This document shows, piece after piece, positions 1 to 12,094 of a stretch of 64,000 bases of DNA. Made by a program: the position numbers and the translations under genes. The stretch comes from Dreissena polymorpha. Lineage: Eukaryota > Mollusca > Bivalvia > Myida > Dreissenidae. Below the pieces are notes generated by a model that worked only from the letters and a program-made list of their open reading frames with translations, made no database searches and had not been told where the DNA came from. How positions within the stretch are numbered: the stretch's first letter is position 1; every line of letters begins with the position of its first letter. The stretch is from positions 127,760,472-127,824,471 of the forward strand of contig NC_068355.1 in assembly GCF_020536995.1 (NCBI RefSeq), in the 5' to 3' direction.

Positions 1-419
1 TTTTCTCTTTCCGGGATATTGTTTTAGTATTTTGGAACCTCCGTAATGTTGGACCGGAACCTCCGTAGTGTTTGAAAAGTAAATCTTTTGGATATAGCAG
101 ATCACTATGTTGTGCATATTGACTTGTTATCCAAAAGATTTACTTTTCCAACATTACATTGCCGTTTAATTGTCAACTATTGAAAAAGACAGTACCCAAA
201 TCTAAAAGTGAACTGGATTCATTACACTTTACATAATTTCCGCAATATAAATACTGATATTTGTTGAGTTTCAGGCAGAAAATCGAACAAACACAATGCG
301 TCAAATAGGCGTATAAAGACTATAGTTGCCGATTGCATTGCTGGATAACAGACTCACATATGATATCAGGTCATGTATACAACTTGTATTGATCTTTACA
401 CATTGAGGGATTATAACTA

Positions 420-510
420 GTACTTGGTGTCTTAGGGGATGATCGAAGGGACGCTACCAGGGTGTTCGAACCCGTGACTTCACGTTCGCTAGGCGGACAC
501 TAGGTTGATT
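420..510 (-). repeat. tRNA-headed SINE fragment (family A)
   Basis: Read on the minus strand, this carries a B-box-like GGTTCGAACACC and the upstream phrase GTGTCCGCCTAGCGA, both shared with the copies at 20748 and 31465. The A-box end is degraded. It is a short truncated relic; flanking DNA to position 1 and up to about 990 is AT-rich with ATT runs and nothing else I can name. Confidence 0.55.
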
Positions 511-989
511 GTTTATTATTATTATTATTAATGTATGTGTTTTGTTATAAATTGGTGTATTTATTTGTAAATACCATGATATTTTAAAATATCAAAAGTA
601 TTTCATAAATTAACATTTTGCGTATTATTATTATTATCATTATTGTAATTATTATTACTTTATATGATTAGAAATCATAATTTATTATCCTTCTTGTGTA
701 TTATTATTATATCACTATTATTTATTGATACTATAGTTTTTTAATTGATATAATTAATTTTTATTATTGTCAAGCTGTTCTTAAATTAAAATAAAATGTA
801 TTGATCTCAGTGTAGTCATTTAAGAATTTTATAATATAATAATTCTTCAAAAATAAAGATCTGGGAAACGATTAATGTGCAGTTCAAAAGAAGTCTTTAT
901 GCATACATTTTCAGTTGTGTATTTCTCTTAATATGCATGAGTGATATTTACTTGTCCTTGATTATTACTTATATAATGGATTTTTACAG
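511..989. other. AT-rich spacer with ATT runs
   Basis: Interrupted ATT/TTA runs occur between about 510 and 790. No gene is recognised. The last bases, TTTTTACAG, form a good splice acceptor for the exon starting at 990. Confidence 0.5.
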
Positions 990-1401
990 GTGTACTGGAT
1001 TAGGAACTCATGTTGAGCATCAATTCATCTCCCCAATTATAACGTTTGGGGCTCGTACTCAGGACGAGACCACATTCAGTGAGAAAACTACAGTGTATAA
1101 ACACCACTGGATTAAGACTATTCTGGTTGACCAAACACTAGTTATCATTGAACCTTGGCGACCCGGTTTCAACTTCTGGTACTGGAAGCATGTGCTTTTA
1201 ATTGGTGGTCACAATAACGCACATATGGGGTTTCCTCCGGGTACTCCGGCTTACCCCACACCACAAGACCACGCCGACATTGAAAAATCTTTGAGTAACG
1301 ACATAGCTAACAAATGCAGCTCTAATTCAAACTTCGTCCCAAATTTAGCAGGTAACTTAGGTGGGAGTGCTGAAGCACACTCCGGGCCCACACATATCTG
1401 A
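990..1401 (+). CDS. Probable terminal exon of an unrecognised gene
   Basis: A pyrimidine tract and acceptor TTTTTACAG precede an open frame of about 137 codons ending in TGA at 1399-1401. Upstream of the acceptor the frame continues through low-complexity AT-rich DNA with no convincing ATG, so this reads as a last coding exon, not a complete gene. The sequence is compositionally protein-like: a Trp/Phe/Tyr-rich centre (PGFNFWYWKHVLLIGGHNN), then a Pro-rich stretch (GFPPGTPAYPTPQDH), then a Ser/Asn/Gly-rich tail. No signal peptide or membrane segment is evident. I do not recognise the family. An AATAAA at 1609 could serve as polyadenylation signal. The preceding exons would lie before the window or in DNA I cannot call. 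Confidence 0.5.
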
Positions 1402-1608
1402 GTCAATGGCTCAGAAAGGACCTCATTAACTTCGAAACACAAACACAAATCATTAGATACAAGTATTTAACAGACTTCTAGTTTGATACACATGTTGTAT
1501 AAATAATGAGATAGATGAGCAAAAATTGATAATACAAAGGTTGATATTTCCTATATTTATTGTGACTAATTGATACTGTTTTAAGCTTCTCAATCTTCTC
1601 TTTCTTGA

Positions 1609-1614
1609 AATAAA
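1609..1614 (+). promoter_or_regulatory. Candidate polyadenylation signal AATAAA
   Basis: AATAAA about 208 bases after the stop codon at 1401, in an AT-rich 3' flank. The motif is common by chance in such DNA, so the link to the exon is positional only. Confidence 0.3.
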
Positions 1615-4392
1615 AAAACCCATATTATTTAAAAGAAACTTCATGTTTTTATTATTTGTTTTACATGTATATTCTTAACCTAATAGATCTATGCTTTAAT
1701 TTAAGTTGCGACTATTGGAGCCACAAAATACTTACTATCACGTAAGCTGAAATCACTATCACAATAGTATTCCACACTTTTGTGCATTTTATATGTGTAA
1801 AATAGTGATGTTACGTGTTCAAAATTATATTTAAGATGAATCAAGGTTATTATAATAAATGTAAATATATAAGGATAGGTAAAAATCATAAACTATGTGA
1901 TTATTTTAATACTGTATGAAGGGATTTGAAGTATTATTTTGGCCTTTTGCGTCATTGAACTATACACATAATGATAAACTAAAAATAATATGAATTTGAA
2001 TAAAGACATCGAACTTTGAATGGACATCATTTGGGGTATTTTTTTAAACAAAATTTTATATTTTATGTTCTGAAAGTATTTGTGTAACATTCTCTCGTTT
2101 CTTTTAGTACGATCACCCCTTTAATGACGTTTTCATTAAAAGTCATGGCATGTTTTGGCATAATGAGTGCATTTGTAAACTTGTTCATTAACATATTGAC
2201 ATGGTTTTATTTTTTGAGGATTTGAAAAAACCCTTAAATTAAACATCCAGTTTTTATGTTTTTTTTGGGATAAAAGCCAGTGTCTATTTTGCCTATAATT
2301 TTTTCTAAATGTATAATGAAATAGGTAAAAAAGAATATAACTAGTCCACATTGTGGAAAAGATTATTCCAAGAATGATGTCATATATCAACTTCACATAG
2401 TGTGGTTAATTTAACATTATATTGAACTTTATAGGTACCTTTATTTTGAAGTAATACCAATGCAATATGCATTATTTATACCACAAGCTAACCATATTAT
2501 ACCTATTTCGAAACAAATACAGCTAAACATTTGTATGTCCACAACACTGTTTAAAATGCACGTTAAATGTGAATTTAATGCACATTAAATGTGCATTTAA
2601 TACAAATGTTTATTGGTCTGTACTTAAACACTTTATAAATGCAATAAAGCGTTCTTCTGGTAATGTGTAAAGGAGAAATACACTTAAACATCTAAGTGAT
2701 TTCAGTCTATTACTGCTGTAAAAATGAAAGGAAACCTATTCTGTCAAGTTATTTTGTCTGACATTTCATATGTATTTAATGCGCATTATACACGACAAAA
2801 AGGAATTGTGTGTGTGATATATACTGATATAAATCTCATTAAAATTAACATTTTGCAAATTTTTTCCTTTACCCATGTATCGTTTCAGTCTTTGTAGTTA
2901 GTCACCCGTAATTGAACTATGGCAGTAGCACCATAACTATTAAACGCTAGTTTTATGCAATTTACTTTTTTGCACAGAAATTATGCAGACGATAAATCAG
3001 AATAATGATGAATGATTATATACATGTTTTTCATTTTTCACTAAGATAGTCACCAGAATCAGTCTATGATCCCCTTGATTTCTTGGCAGAAGATGCCTCG
3101 AATGCAGAACGGGTGTAGAAGTTAAAGTGAGAGTTTGTTATACAGTGAAAGTCATGTACTCAAGTTGACAAAAATAGTTCTGTTTATTGTTCAATTTGTT
3201 TTTATTATTAATATTGTTTTGTTATTTCTATTGCTAGTCAGAAAAGACCTAGTCATGTTTATTTATGTTCACACTGTTAGAACCTATGATTAAAAATTAG
3301 AAACTTTGCCTAAGTGCTATTTTCTTCACTTTCATCGTTAAGCACTCCATGACTCAAAAATTGAGTTTGGGACTCAATTTTCATAGTTTTCGAATATGCG
3401 AGTCCTGGGACTCATTGAAGTTAAATTCTAGAAAAATCAATTTCACTTATTATTCAATGACTTCGAGCAGTGTTGGAAATTACACTATTCCACATTCGAA
3501 CTGAACCACATATAATTAAAGGTATCTACTCTGTGTAATTAACATTTTTTTGCACTATAATTATCGACCTACCTAAAAAGTTAAACATTTTCTCCGGCAT
3601 TTGCCAATTTGAATTTCAATGCTAATGGGCGCGGCCATATGGAAGTAGTTCAATAAAAATGGCGACTATTAAACCAGATATAGGCAACATTAAACGCTTG
3701 AATCGTTTTAATATTTGTATCGGTCAAGTTAAGGCCAGCATATTTCTTTTTATTTGTTTTACGGGAAATAAAAAAAAATAGAGTCGGGGGGGGGGGGGGA
3801 TAAATAAAAATAAAAATAAAAGCATGAAAAGTGAGCAGTCTACCAAAAAAAATAAAAATAAAACTGTCTAAACCGATTATATTTTTTTTTTAATTTAAAA
3901 TTAAGCCAATTTAACCTTATGTATACTTGCATTAACCTTTAAGTGTTTTATATATCTCATTACACTGTTGTAGAAGCTTTTTATAATAATAGTTAACATA
4001 TTTTTATATATATTTATAGGTAAAAACACCTTTCGCATGTATTATACTATATTGCTTCAATAGAGACTATTAACCACGCCAGGTGTGTAGTGTATTATAG
4101 TGATCGTTAACCTTTTGTTGAGTGTATATCAAATGTATGTTTATAACAAATAAAGCATGCATTTGACTTAAATAAAACAGACTTGAAAACTTTTTACATT
4201 GTTTAATAGCTTTAAATAACAACCAACTTTGTAACTTGCATCCGTGGGTGGAATATGCACACTAACACATACTCTTTAATATACAACAGACTTGCTTTAT
4301 ATCATGATAATTTGTATCAATCATGAAAAAAATGAGCCACGTAACAGGAAATTGGACCTTAAGGCGATTGCAACCATTTTGGCTCCTTAAAG
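1615..4392. other. AT-rich intergenic DNA without recognised genes
   Basis: I see no coding exons. Small features only: a perfect short palindrome around 2577-2597 (AATGCACAT / ATGTGCATT), a G14 run near 3786-3799, A-rich runs at 3770-3860, and a stretch at about 3665-3780 that matches, inverted, the segment at about 6750-6840 (shared words GGCCAGCAT and TTTGTTTTACGGG). Confidence 0.5.
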
Positions 4393-4490
4393 AGCAGTCT
4401 GATCAGGATCCAAAATGTTCAACATAATTTTCATTCAGTCAGTACTTCTAAAGATCTTAAGCGAACACTTTGGATCCTGATCAGACTGCG
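4393..4490. repeat. Hairpin repeat (inverted arms about 26 bp)
   Basis: The left arm GCAGTCTGATCAGGATCC (4395-4412) and right arm GGATCCTGATCAGACTGC (4472-4489) are exact inverses, continuing imperfectly inward, with about 50 bases between. This looks like part of a dispersed foldback-type repeat. Confidence 0.75.
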
Positions 4491-5420
4491 TTTGAATTGA
4501 ACTTGATCCAAATTTGTGTAGTGAAAGTTCTAGTACATAAAATGTAAATGTTTCATTTAAGAAACCGACAGTTATAGACTTATAAAAACATGTGCTGCAT
4601 TTCATTTTATATTCAGAGAGAGTTATAGTGTTTATATATGTAAAGTGAACACAAGGGACATTACTACAATATTTGAAGTGTAACATCTTTATGAGGTTCT
4701 CTTTGAAGTTTGTTTAAATCATGCAGAAAATTTGCCCTCCCTAGGGGTTACTGTTTTGCTTATAAATATTAATACTATAATCGTTCTATAAAACCGCAAG
4801 GCCCATTGGTTTGTTACGTTGCATGCCAACCATATAGTGGTTCTTTGCTAAGTTTCCTCAAAGCATGTCTCCGTGGTCAAAACTGTTTGCGCTTCAGGGG
4901 TCAACTGATTTATATAGATTAATGTATTTGATAATCCCTAACAACACAAAAAGGGTCAGGGGTTCAATATTTGGTGTGTAACATGTTCGTGTTTTCTTCT
5001 TCTAGGTGTGATCAAATCATACATTTGGAGTAAAAAATAACCCGTCCTTGTTTCACATGATTAATATTTACTTATATAATAAAGAGTTTAAACAATCTTA
5101 TTTTCTCAAAACGCATGGGTTAAGTGATAATTATTTTGTATATTACATTGTATGGTGGTAATCTTCGTAGTTTTTGTATCATGTCCATTGGCTTCACATT
5201 AGCCCCAACAAAATATTGAGGTAAAAGACACAATATACCTAAAAACCTAGATTTTTTTCATTGAACATTTTCTTAAGTGAAAGCCGTATAAAGAATTAAA
5301 TAGTACATGTAGCAAGGATTTAAATTGTTCTAGTAGAATTACTCTGCTGACTGTATATAATTTAATCGCAAGATTAATTATATATAGAAAACAACTTTTG
5401 AACTATGTAATTGTATATTT
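4491..5420. other. No feature recognised
   Basis: AT-rich DNA with no convincing exon, transposon or tandem array on either strand. Confidence 0.4.
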
Positions 5421-6310
5421 TTATGTCCCCCACTATAGTAGTGGGGGGCATATTGTTTTTGCCCTGTCTGTTGGTCTGTTGGTCTGTTGGTCCGTTGGTC
5501 CGTTGGTCTGTTGGTCTGTTGGTTGGTTGGTTTGCGCCAACTTTAACATTTTCAATAACTTTTGCAATTTTGAAGATAGGAACTTGATATTTGGCATGCA
5601 TATGTATCTCATGGAGCTGCACATTTTGAGTGGTGAAAGGTCAAGGTCATCCTTCAAGGTCAAAGGTCAAAAATATGGGTCAAAATCGCTCATTTAATGT
5701 ATACTTTTGCAGTATTTCAATATTCAAGATAGCAACTTGATATTTGGCATGCATGTGTATCTCATGGAGCTGCACAATTTGAGTGGTGAAAGGTCAAGGT
5801 CAAGGTCATCGTTCAAGGTCAGATGTCAAATATATGTGGCCAAAATCGCTCATTGTATGAGTACTTTTGCAATATTGAAGATAGCAACTTGATATTTGGC
5901 ATGCATGTGTATCTCATAGAGCTGCACATTTTGAGTGGTGAAAGGTTAAGGTCAAAGTCATCCTTCAAGGTCAGAGGTCAAATATATGTGGCCCAAATCG
6001 CTAATTTTATGAATACTTTTGCAATATTGAAGATAGCAACTTGATATTTGGCATGCATGTGTATCTCATGGAGCTGCACATTTTAGTGGTGAAAGGTCAA
6101 GGTCAAGGTCATCCTTCAAGGTCAAATATATGGGTCAAAATTGCTCATGTAATGTCACTTCTGCAATATTGAAGCTAGCAATTTTGTATTTGAAATGCAT
6201 GTGTATCTCATGGAGCTGCACATTTTGAGTGGTGAAGGGTCAAGATCAAGGTAATCCTACAAGGTCAAACGTCATATAGGGGGACATTGTGTTTCACAAA
6301 CGCATCTTGT
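5421..6310 (+). repeat. AGGTCA-rich tandem-repeat element, about 5 units of roughly 150 bp
   Basis: The element opens with a small hairpin (TCCCCCACTATAGTAGTGGGGG) and a TTGGTCTG/TTGGTCCG run (5470-5530). About five imperfect units of about 117-160 bp follow. Each contains CTTGATATTTGGCATGCAT, GTATCTCATGGAGCTGCACA and a GTGAAAGGTCAAGGTCAAGG block. It closes with TAGGGGGACATTGTG and ACAAACGCATCTTGTT. Short ORFs on both strands are produced by the repetition and are not genes. Elements of this style are dispersed in bivalve genomes (recollection, not a search). The shared G/C-rich ends (CCCCCAC, GGGGGAC) suggest a discrete mobile unit. Confidence 0.8.
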
Positions 6311-7980
6311 TAAAATAGTATTTTATTTTAATAATTTCGTAAAAGACTCACAGTATTGTCAAAATAAAATGGTGTAAACTTTTGCACTTATTATTTTGTT
6401 CCTCTCTTATTCACAGTTTAAGTTCAAATAAAAATTTCTATGGAATTTGTTGTCTGTATTATTTTAAGGAGGATATAGTTGTTGTTAATGTCCGCCATTT
6501 CGGAAATGCAATATGAAAATCATTTGTTGAATACTCACCGATTGGCTAATATCGTGTGTTATTGGCTGCAATAGCAAATGAAAATCGCTGACGCTTTACA
6601 AGTCGACTTGGAACAACGAAACAACCCGTATTATAAACAAATTTTGAACAACACTTTCGGCAATCTGCGCATTTTTTCGTCTAGTTTTGGATAAAATACC
6701 AGGTCGGCGGGTGAAATGTAAATAAAAAAAACGAAGGTGACTTTTATTTGTATTTGTCGAAAATAGGGTAGGGCGCTCCCGTAAAACAAATAATAAAAAA
6801 ATGCTGGCCTAAATAGCATGACATGTTGCTTAACTTGATAATGGTTATGTGAAGCAGTCTCGTAAATGTACCATGATAGTACATTGTTATTTTTAGTTTT
6901 TTTTTTTATTTCCTCTTCATTTTAAGTCGATTAAACTTTACTACAAATTTGTATTCACGGTTTTATTGTATTACACCTTTATCAATACACTAAGTAAGCT
7001 TCAAGTTATTTTGACCAGAAAGACCCCTAATGAGTCGCTATGTGGGTCGGATGGTCAGTAAGTCGATTTTTTCGTATTTATTTGTGAAGAGAATTCCTTT
7101 TTCATTACAATAATTTGTCCATCGTCCATGTCACATCATCCTGTTTGATACAACACAATAATAATGCATTGTATATCAACACTACATTGCAATCTGCCTG
7201 ATATGCCTCTGCCATACATATTTTTTAATATTACGTAAACGGGAACTCGTTATATAAGTCATGTTTAGAGGTAGTCGTATTACTAGGAATCAATTTTAAA
7301 GTAGTCTTTTTTATTTAAACAAAACAAGCTAATGAATACCAAGATGTAATATATTTTAGACATAATTTAAACAGTAACAAAATCAGAAATACACACATTT
7401 TACAAACATAGAGCGCCATTGCCAACTAGATAACTTTGTGTCTTAAGCTTTACACAATCATGTGAATAGGCCTGGATATATCTGTCAAGATCATCCAGTG
7501 TATTGAAGTGCGCGTGTAGGTCCGTCCTAGCATATGTCAAACCGATAACGTATTACATTTATTCGCAGCTTGGAACTGGTGTGTCAACCGTCTCGAGTCC
7601 GCATTGTTTGCGCTCATTCTTAGATGTAAAAGGATAAAATTTGACATATACAGCTGATAAGGACTCAAACTTTGTCATTCATCATGCTCTTTAATAAACT
7701 GACTACATGGCTTTTGTGTAATATAATATCCTGCCCCACACTGATCAAGTTCAAAATAATAGATCGAAGGTCAAATTAAGGTCTTACATTTAATCATCAC
7801 TGGAACACATGCCTTCCTTCCTAAAAGGTTAAGGTAACACCGAGAGGTCATTGTTAAACTTGACTTTCACACACCTTGACAATATAAAGAAGTGAAACTC
7901 CAGCTGCTGGAGCAGTATTGAATTTTCATTAAAAACAATTAGTTGGTCCTTTATTTAAGGCAAGTGACCGATTGAGACTT
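6311..7980. other. AT-rich spacer with an inverted relative of 3665-3780
   Basis: The segment at about 6700-6840 repeats, in inverse orientation, the 3665-3780 sequence (CCCGTAAAACAAATAA, ATGCTGGCCTAA). No gene is recognised in the remainder. Confidence 0.45.
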
Positions 7981-8668
7981 AATATGTATTATTCTTTATT
8001 GGCGTCGCACTGAAGTGCGGCGACTAGTATGTAATACGTTTGTTTTCGCTTATGGAAGGAGAAGTTATTCTACGGATCAATGTATATATATTTTTGTTGT
8101 CAGAATATCTTGCATAGTGGTGATTTTTGTGTAAATTAGTGTAAATAAGTACTGCACTTGTGCCTATTACATTTACTACAACATTTATTGCCAATAATGC
8201 AAAGCTAATTATTTTAATTAATAACTGATCACAGGGACTGGGCAATAATAAAAGATCACAGGGACAAATACGCGAACCGGTGAAACTTTCTGGTTTTGTA
8301 TAAAAACAAAACTTCTTTGTTCCACTATCCTAGCATCCACCTAGTTACTAATAAATGCGCTATAGAGCGCGAAGCGCGACACGTATTATTAATTGTAATA
8401 ATGAGTCTTGATAAAGGAAACAGCCGCTTATCAATGAGGAGCACCATCACAGCACCCCAGTCTGATTACTATCAAGTCCTCCTACAGGTTTTTTTTAAGA
8501 ACCACATACAGAAGGACGCAGGCCTGACCCGTATCTTGCCAGTGGTATGGACCCTTTAGTATGGACCTTTAATCCCGCTCACTATCCAGCGTTTAAACTT
8601 CCGGGTTTACATTTAAACCGACTATAAATAGCTTATTAGTATCTTAGTTAGAAGGTGATTTTTCAAGC
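7981..8668. other. Small hairpin and unassigned repeat-like DNA
   Basis: Around 8002-8022 the sequence GTCGCACTGAAGTGCGGCGAC folds into a short hairpin. The word GATCACAGGGAC occurs twice (about 8227 and 8255). An 87-codon open frame at 8296-8559 has no recognisable family and no splice support, and I do not call it a gene. Confidence 0.35.
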
Positions 8669-8740
8669 GGTTCCGTTGTGTAGTGGTTAAACGCTCGCTT
8701 CACATGCGAGAGGTCCAAGGTTCGAGCCCCAGTATAATCA
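8669..8740 (+). tRNA. tRNA-Val(CAC)-like sequence, probably pseudogene or SINE head
   Basis: The 5' part resembles eukaryotic tRNA-Val: GGTTCCG start, A-box GTGTAGTGGTTAAACG, a perfect anticodon stem CTCGC/GCGAG around the loop TTCACAT (anticodon CAC), and B-box GGTTCGAGCCCC. The 3' acceptor strand TATAATC does not pair with GGTTCCG and the T-stem pairing is poor. A working tRNA is therefore unlikely. It may be the promoter head of a SINE whose tail is the AT-rich DNA that follows. Confidence 0.6.
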
Positions 8741-9126
8741 AATTATTGTATTTGTGTTCTATGTTAACTTTTTATTTTGATGTAGACATTTTAGTGTAAA
8801 TAAATATGCTGTTTTATTGTAACCTTTTTTGTTTTTATTATGCCCATAAAATATATGTGTGAGAGGGTGTGTGGGGGGGGGGGGGGGTTCGTAAACATTA
8901 AATCTTTTACAGTGTTTTCATATCAATGAGTACTCAACCCCTATCGTAAATGAGCAACGTAAGAATAAGTTCAGAATCATCTCCCCTTAAAGTTGAGAAA
9001 AATATGAAATTACGCTTACAAGATGAAGCAGATTTTTTAAAACCTACACAGTTCTGTTCCATTAATGAAAACTGCACACGGATGCAAGTAAAAAAAAAGC
9101 AAACCAATGTAAATAAAATGAACTAT
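8741..9126. other. Spacer with G-run
   Basis: Contains a G-rich run at about 8871-8887. A short open frame at 8950-9159 is not gene-like. Confidence 0.35.
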
Positions 9127-9243
9127 GAAATATTTGGGGGTTACAACACGAAATCATAGATAATGGTTATTTGGGAGTTATAACACAACATCATAGATAA
9201 TGGTTATTTGGGGGTTATAACACAAAATCATAGATAATGGTTA
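9127..9243 (+). repeat. Three tandem copies of an approximately 40-bp unit
   Basis: The phrase ATTTGGGGGTTACAACAC...AAATCATAGATAATGGTT recurs three times with few differences. It is a minor local tandem repeat. Confidence 0.75.
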
Positions 9244-12094
9244 TACCAGTATCTTTTTCTATTTTGTTTAAAATAGTCGCCCAATATATTAATATTTACG
9301 TTAGAAAAAAAAATCGTTCCATGTAACTTCATTCAGTGACTTTTACACTGAAATTCCCGACGCCCTTTGATGATTTGCATCAATACTTATCTTGTACAAT
9401 TAAGAAACGATTTACCAGAAAAATCAACATGTTTACATGACGAGAGTCACATGTCAAATTTCCGCATTGCTCGAATCTCAAGTTCAAAATGTAGCTGCAT
9501 CCCTATTTATGCAATTTGTTGTCGAGCCCACTTGCGGAAATCTCGATTTAGCAGTCGCAATCGTGCAGTTTATATGCGCATGTGCATGCGTTACACCTTC
9601 AGAGTTTGTTTTGTTACGTTGTCAAAAATAATGAAATATCAAGCTAAACTTGGCCATAATGAGAACACTTGTTCACCTTAACTCAAAGGTCACATTAAGA
9701 GATCAACAATTAAATTGGCTTGTCCGGACTTTATATAAGCCATTCATAATGCAATAAAAAGTACTTTCATTGTCATTAAATAATTGTTTCTATAATTAAT
9801 TACACTAGTTTAACTTTGTATATTAAGTTAATTGAAACAACTATCATAACTAACTGTACAATACGAATCAAGTTTCATGATGATGCGATTTGAACTGTTT
9901 GAAGTTAATAAACGAACATCGTTCTATTGGACTTGGACCCTGCCCTAAACTGTGTTTGTATAGTACACCCATTTTTGGTTTTTACGAACCCTTTCAAATG
10001 ATTACCATGTGCAGATGCCTAGTCGCTTAAAAATGCGTTGATATGTATGATAATTCGCATTGGTGTGCTATAGCAGATGACCTGTGCGGAAAGGAAGTCT
10101 TTTCATTTAGATATGACCCTGCGATCAAGTTCAAAGGGATTTTTTCTATTCATTATAAAGACGGAACACCAACATAGGATGTTTTATTTTGCCGATTACA
10201 TAGCGGTATCTGTGCCATATTTACAACGCCAAAACGTTTGTTTAATTATCCCAAATCATGTCCCAATTTAATTATTGAAATTGTAATAACCAATCGTTTT
10301 TGTTTTCGTAAAGAGCATCCTTATTTGATATAGTTTATAATTTAAATAATACTTTCGAGTTTATCAATTTTCACTGTTTTTTTCTTTGCAATTAAAGTTA
10401 ATTCAACGATTCCCGTCGTTACATGCTCACATACCTTATTTCAAATACGATAAAAAAACACCTGCCCTTGATCAAATTAGTAAGCTTGCGAGTTTTTTTT
10501 CCAACTTGCAACCTAGCATGTATACCATTTAATACTTAACTCTTTTCTGATTCAATTATTTGTTCAGCATACTAGTAGGTGGATTGTCAAACTCAAAAAC
10601 ATTACTTAATGTTGTAGGTAAGAATAATGTTAAAAGTTTAGATTATTAAATTTGAAATATCTCCAAATGTATATGTTTCCCAGAAAAGTGTCATGAGAAA
10701 TTAAAAGAAACAATTTACAGAAAAGTGTAATGGGAAATTAAAAGAAACAATTGATCATGTTTGTTAATCGATAAAGGATGGCGTTTCGGCTGCAACCAAT
10801 TTTGCAGAAATTTGACCCATGATAGCTATAGAAGAACTGTGTTGAAGTGAAAATAACTGTTTATAAAATGCCTTTTGCACCCTAAGATATGGACGTGGGA
10901 GATCTTTATCTGTGACATATGTTATCAATTATGTGTTGTGATTATATAACGGTTGTGTCCAACGTGTCTGTTGAAGGTTTAATATAGCGGTCTTAATAGT
11001 CAGGTGTCTGTATGTATGCAATTGCGTCCAGTATGTTACTTTTTCATTTATCGTGTAATTTTAAAATATAGGATGTTTACCATCAGAAGAAACACGTTTA
11101 CATGTACAATTTAGCTAACCATGGTTATTAAAATATTATAAAACATTTGAAACGATATGTACAAACTACTAAAAATAGTTGTGGGTCAATAAAATGTGAC
11201 AAATTTATTTCATAGAAGGGTTTAATTACGTATTGCTACAAAATATGCTGAATTGAAAGTATTTTTTTCCCTTGACTTATGAAGGTGTAATAAGGACATA
11301 TATTAAGCATGCACATGCCACATAATAGCAATCTTTAGTTCACGCCCCGTTTATTTAGTCGTAAGTAAGTTTATCGAGCAAAACAACATGTTCAAGTTTT
11401 CAAGTTCTATATCGTGTCTCTAGAATCTGTTATATCTGTCGGAGTGAGTTCCAATTAGTTTTTAGTCAATACGGCAGCCATTCACATGTTCGTGCGTCGT
11501 TCGGACGATAAGCAATTCAACTTGCCTTGTCTTTCCCTAGCAGCTATCTTAAAATAAAATAAATAATTAAAAGTCAGAATTATCAGTTAGCTGTCCGGCG
11601 AGGTCGGTAAATGATACACGTGCATCTTACAAATGCGACTCGGGTTAAATGCCCGCCTCTGGCACATATGAGCTTAGTTTGAGCTGTCCTTGGGCCGCTA
11701 TAAACATATGACCACATCAAACGATGAAATCTTGCTTTAAAAATTAAAAGATGGGGATTGCCGCTTACATTTTATATTTGTCACAACTTTCGCATATCAA
11801 GGTATGATTTCCTGGACATAATCCGAGTCCTCTTATGATTATATTTCAGGCGATGAAGGACCTAATAAACTTCGAATTACATACACAATTACACTGTACA
11901 GTAGATACAAAAGATGTAAGATGCCGAATGAAACACAGTTTAATAATTTAATTTAAAAAGGTTTATTCCACAAAAACATTAGACAATATGAGTATCTGGT
12001 TTTTGTAATAAACAGTAAATTTGACGATGGAGTCAATCGCATAAAGTAAGAATGTTACGTGATTGTTGTTTCATGTGCGCATTAACTGCAGTTG
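9244..12094. other. Intergenic DNA, no gene recognised
   Basis: Holds a 37-bp unit in two tandem copies (10681-10753, CAGAAAAGTGT...AAAGAAACAATT). A weak tRNA-like/SINE-like fragment lies around 11600-11700 (GACTCGGGTTAAATGCCCG). A segment at 11850-11920 resembles the 3' flank of the exon at 990-1401 (GAAGGACCT.ATTAACTTCGAA with shared ACACAATTACA / ATACAA words). No exon is convincing. Confidence 0.4.
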
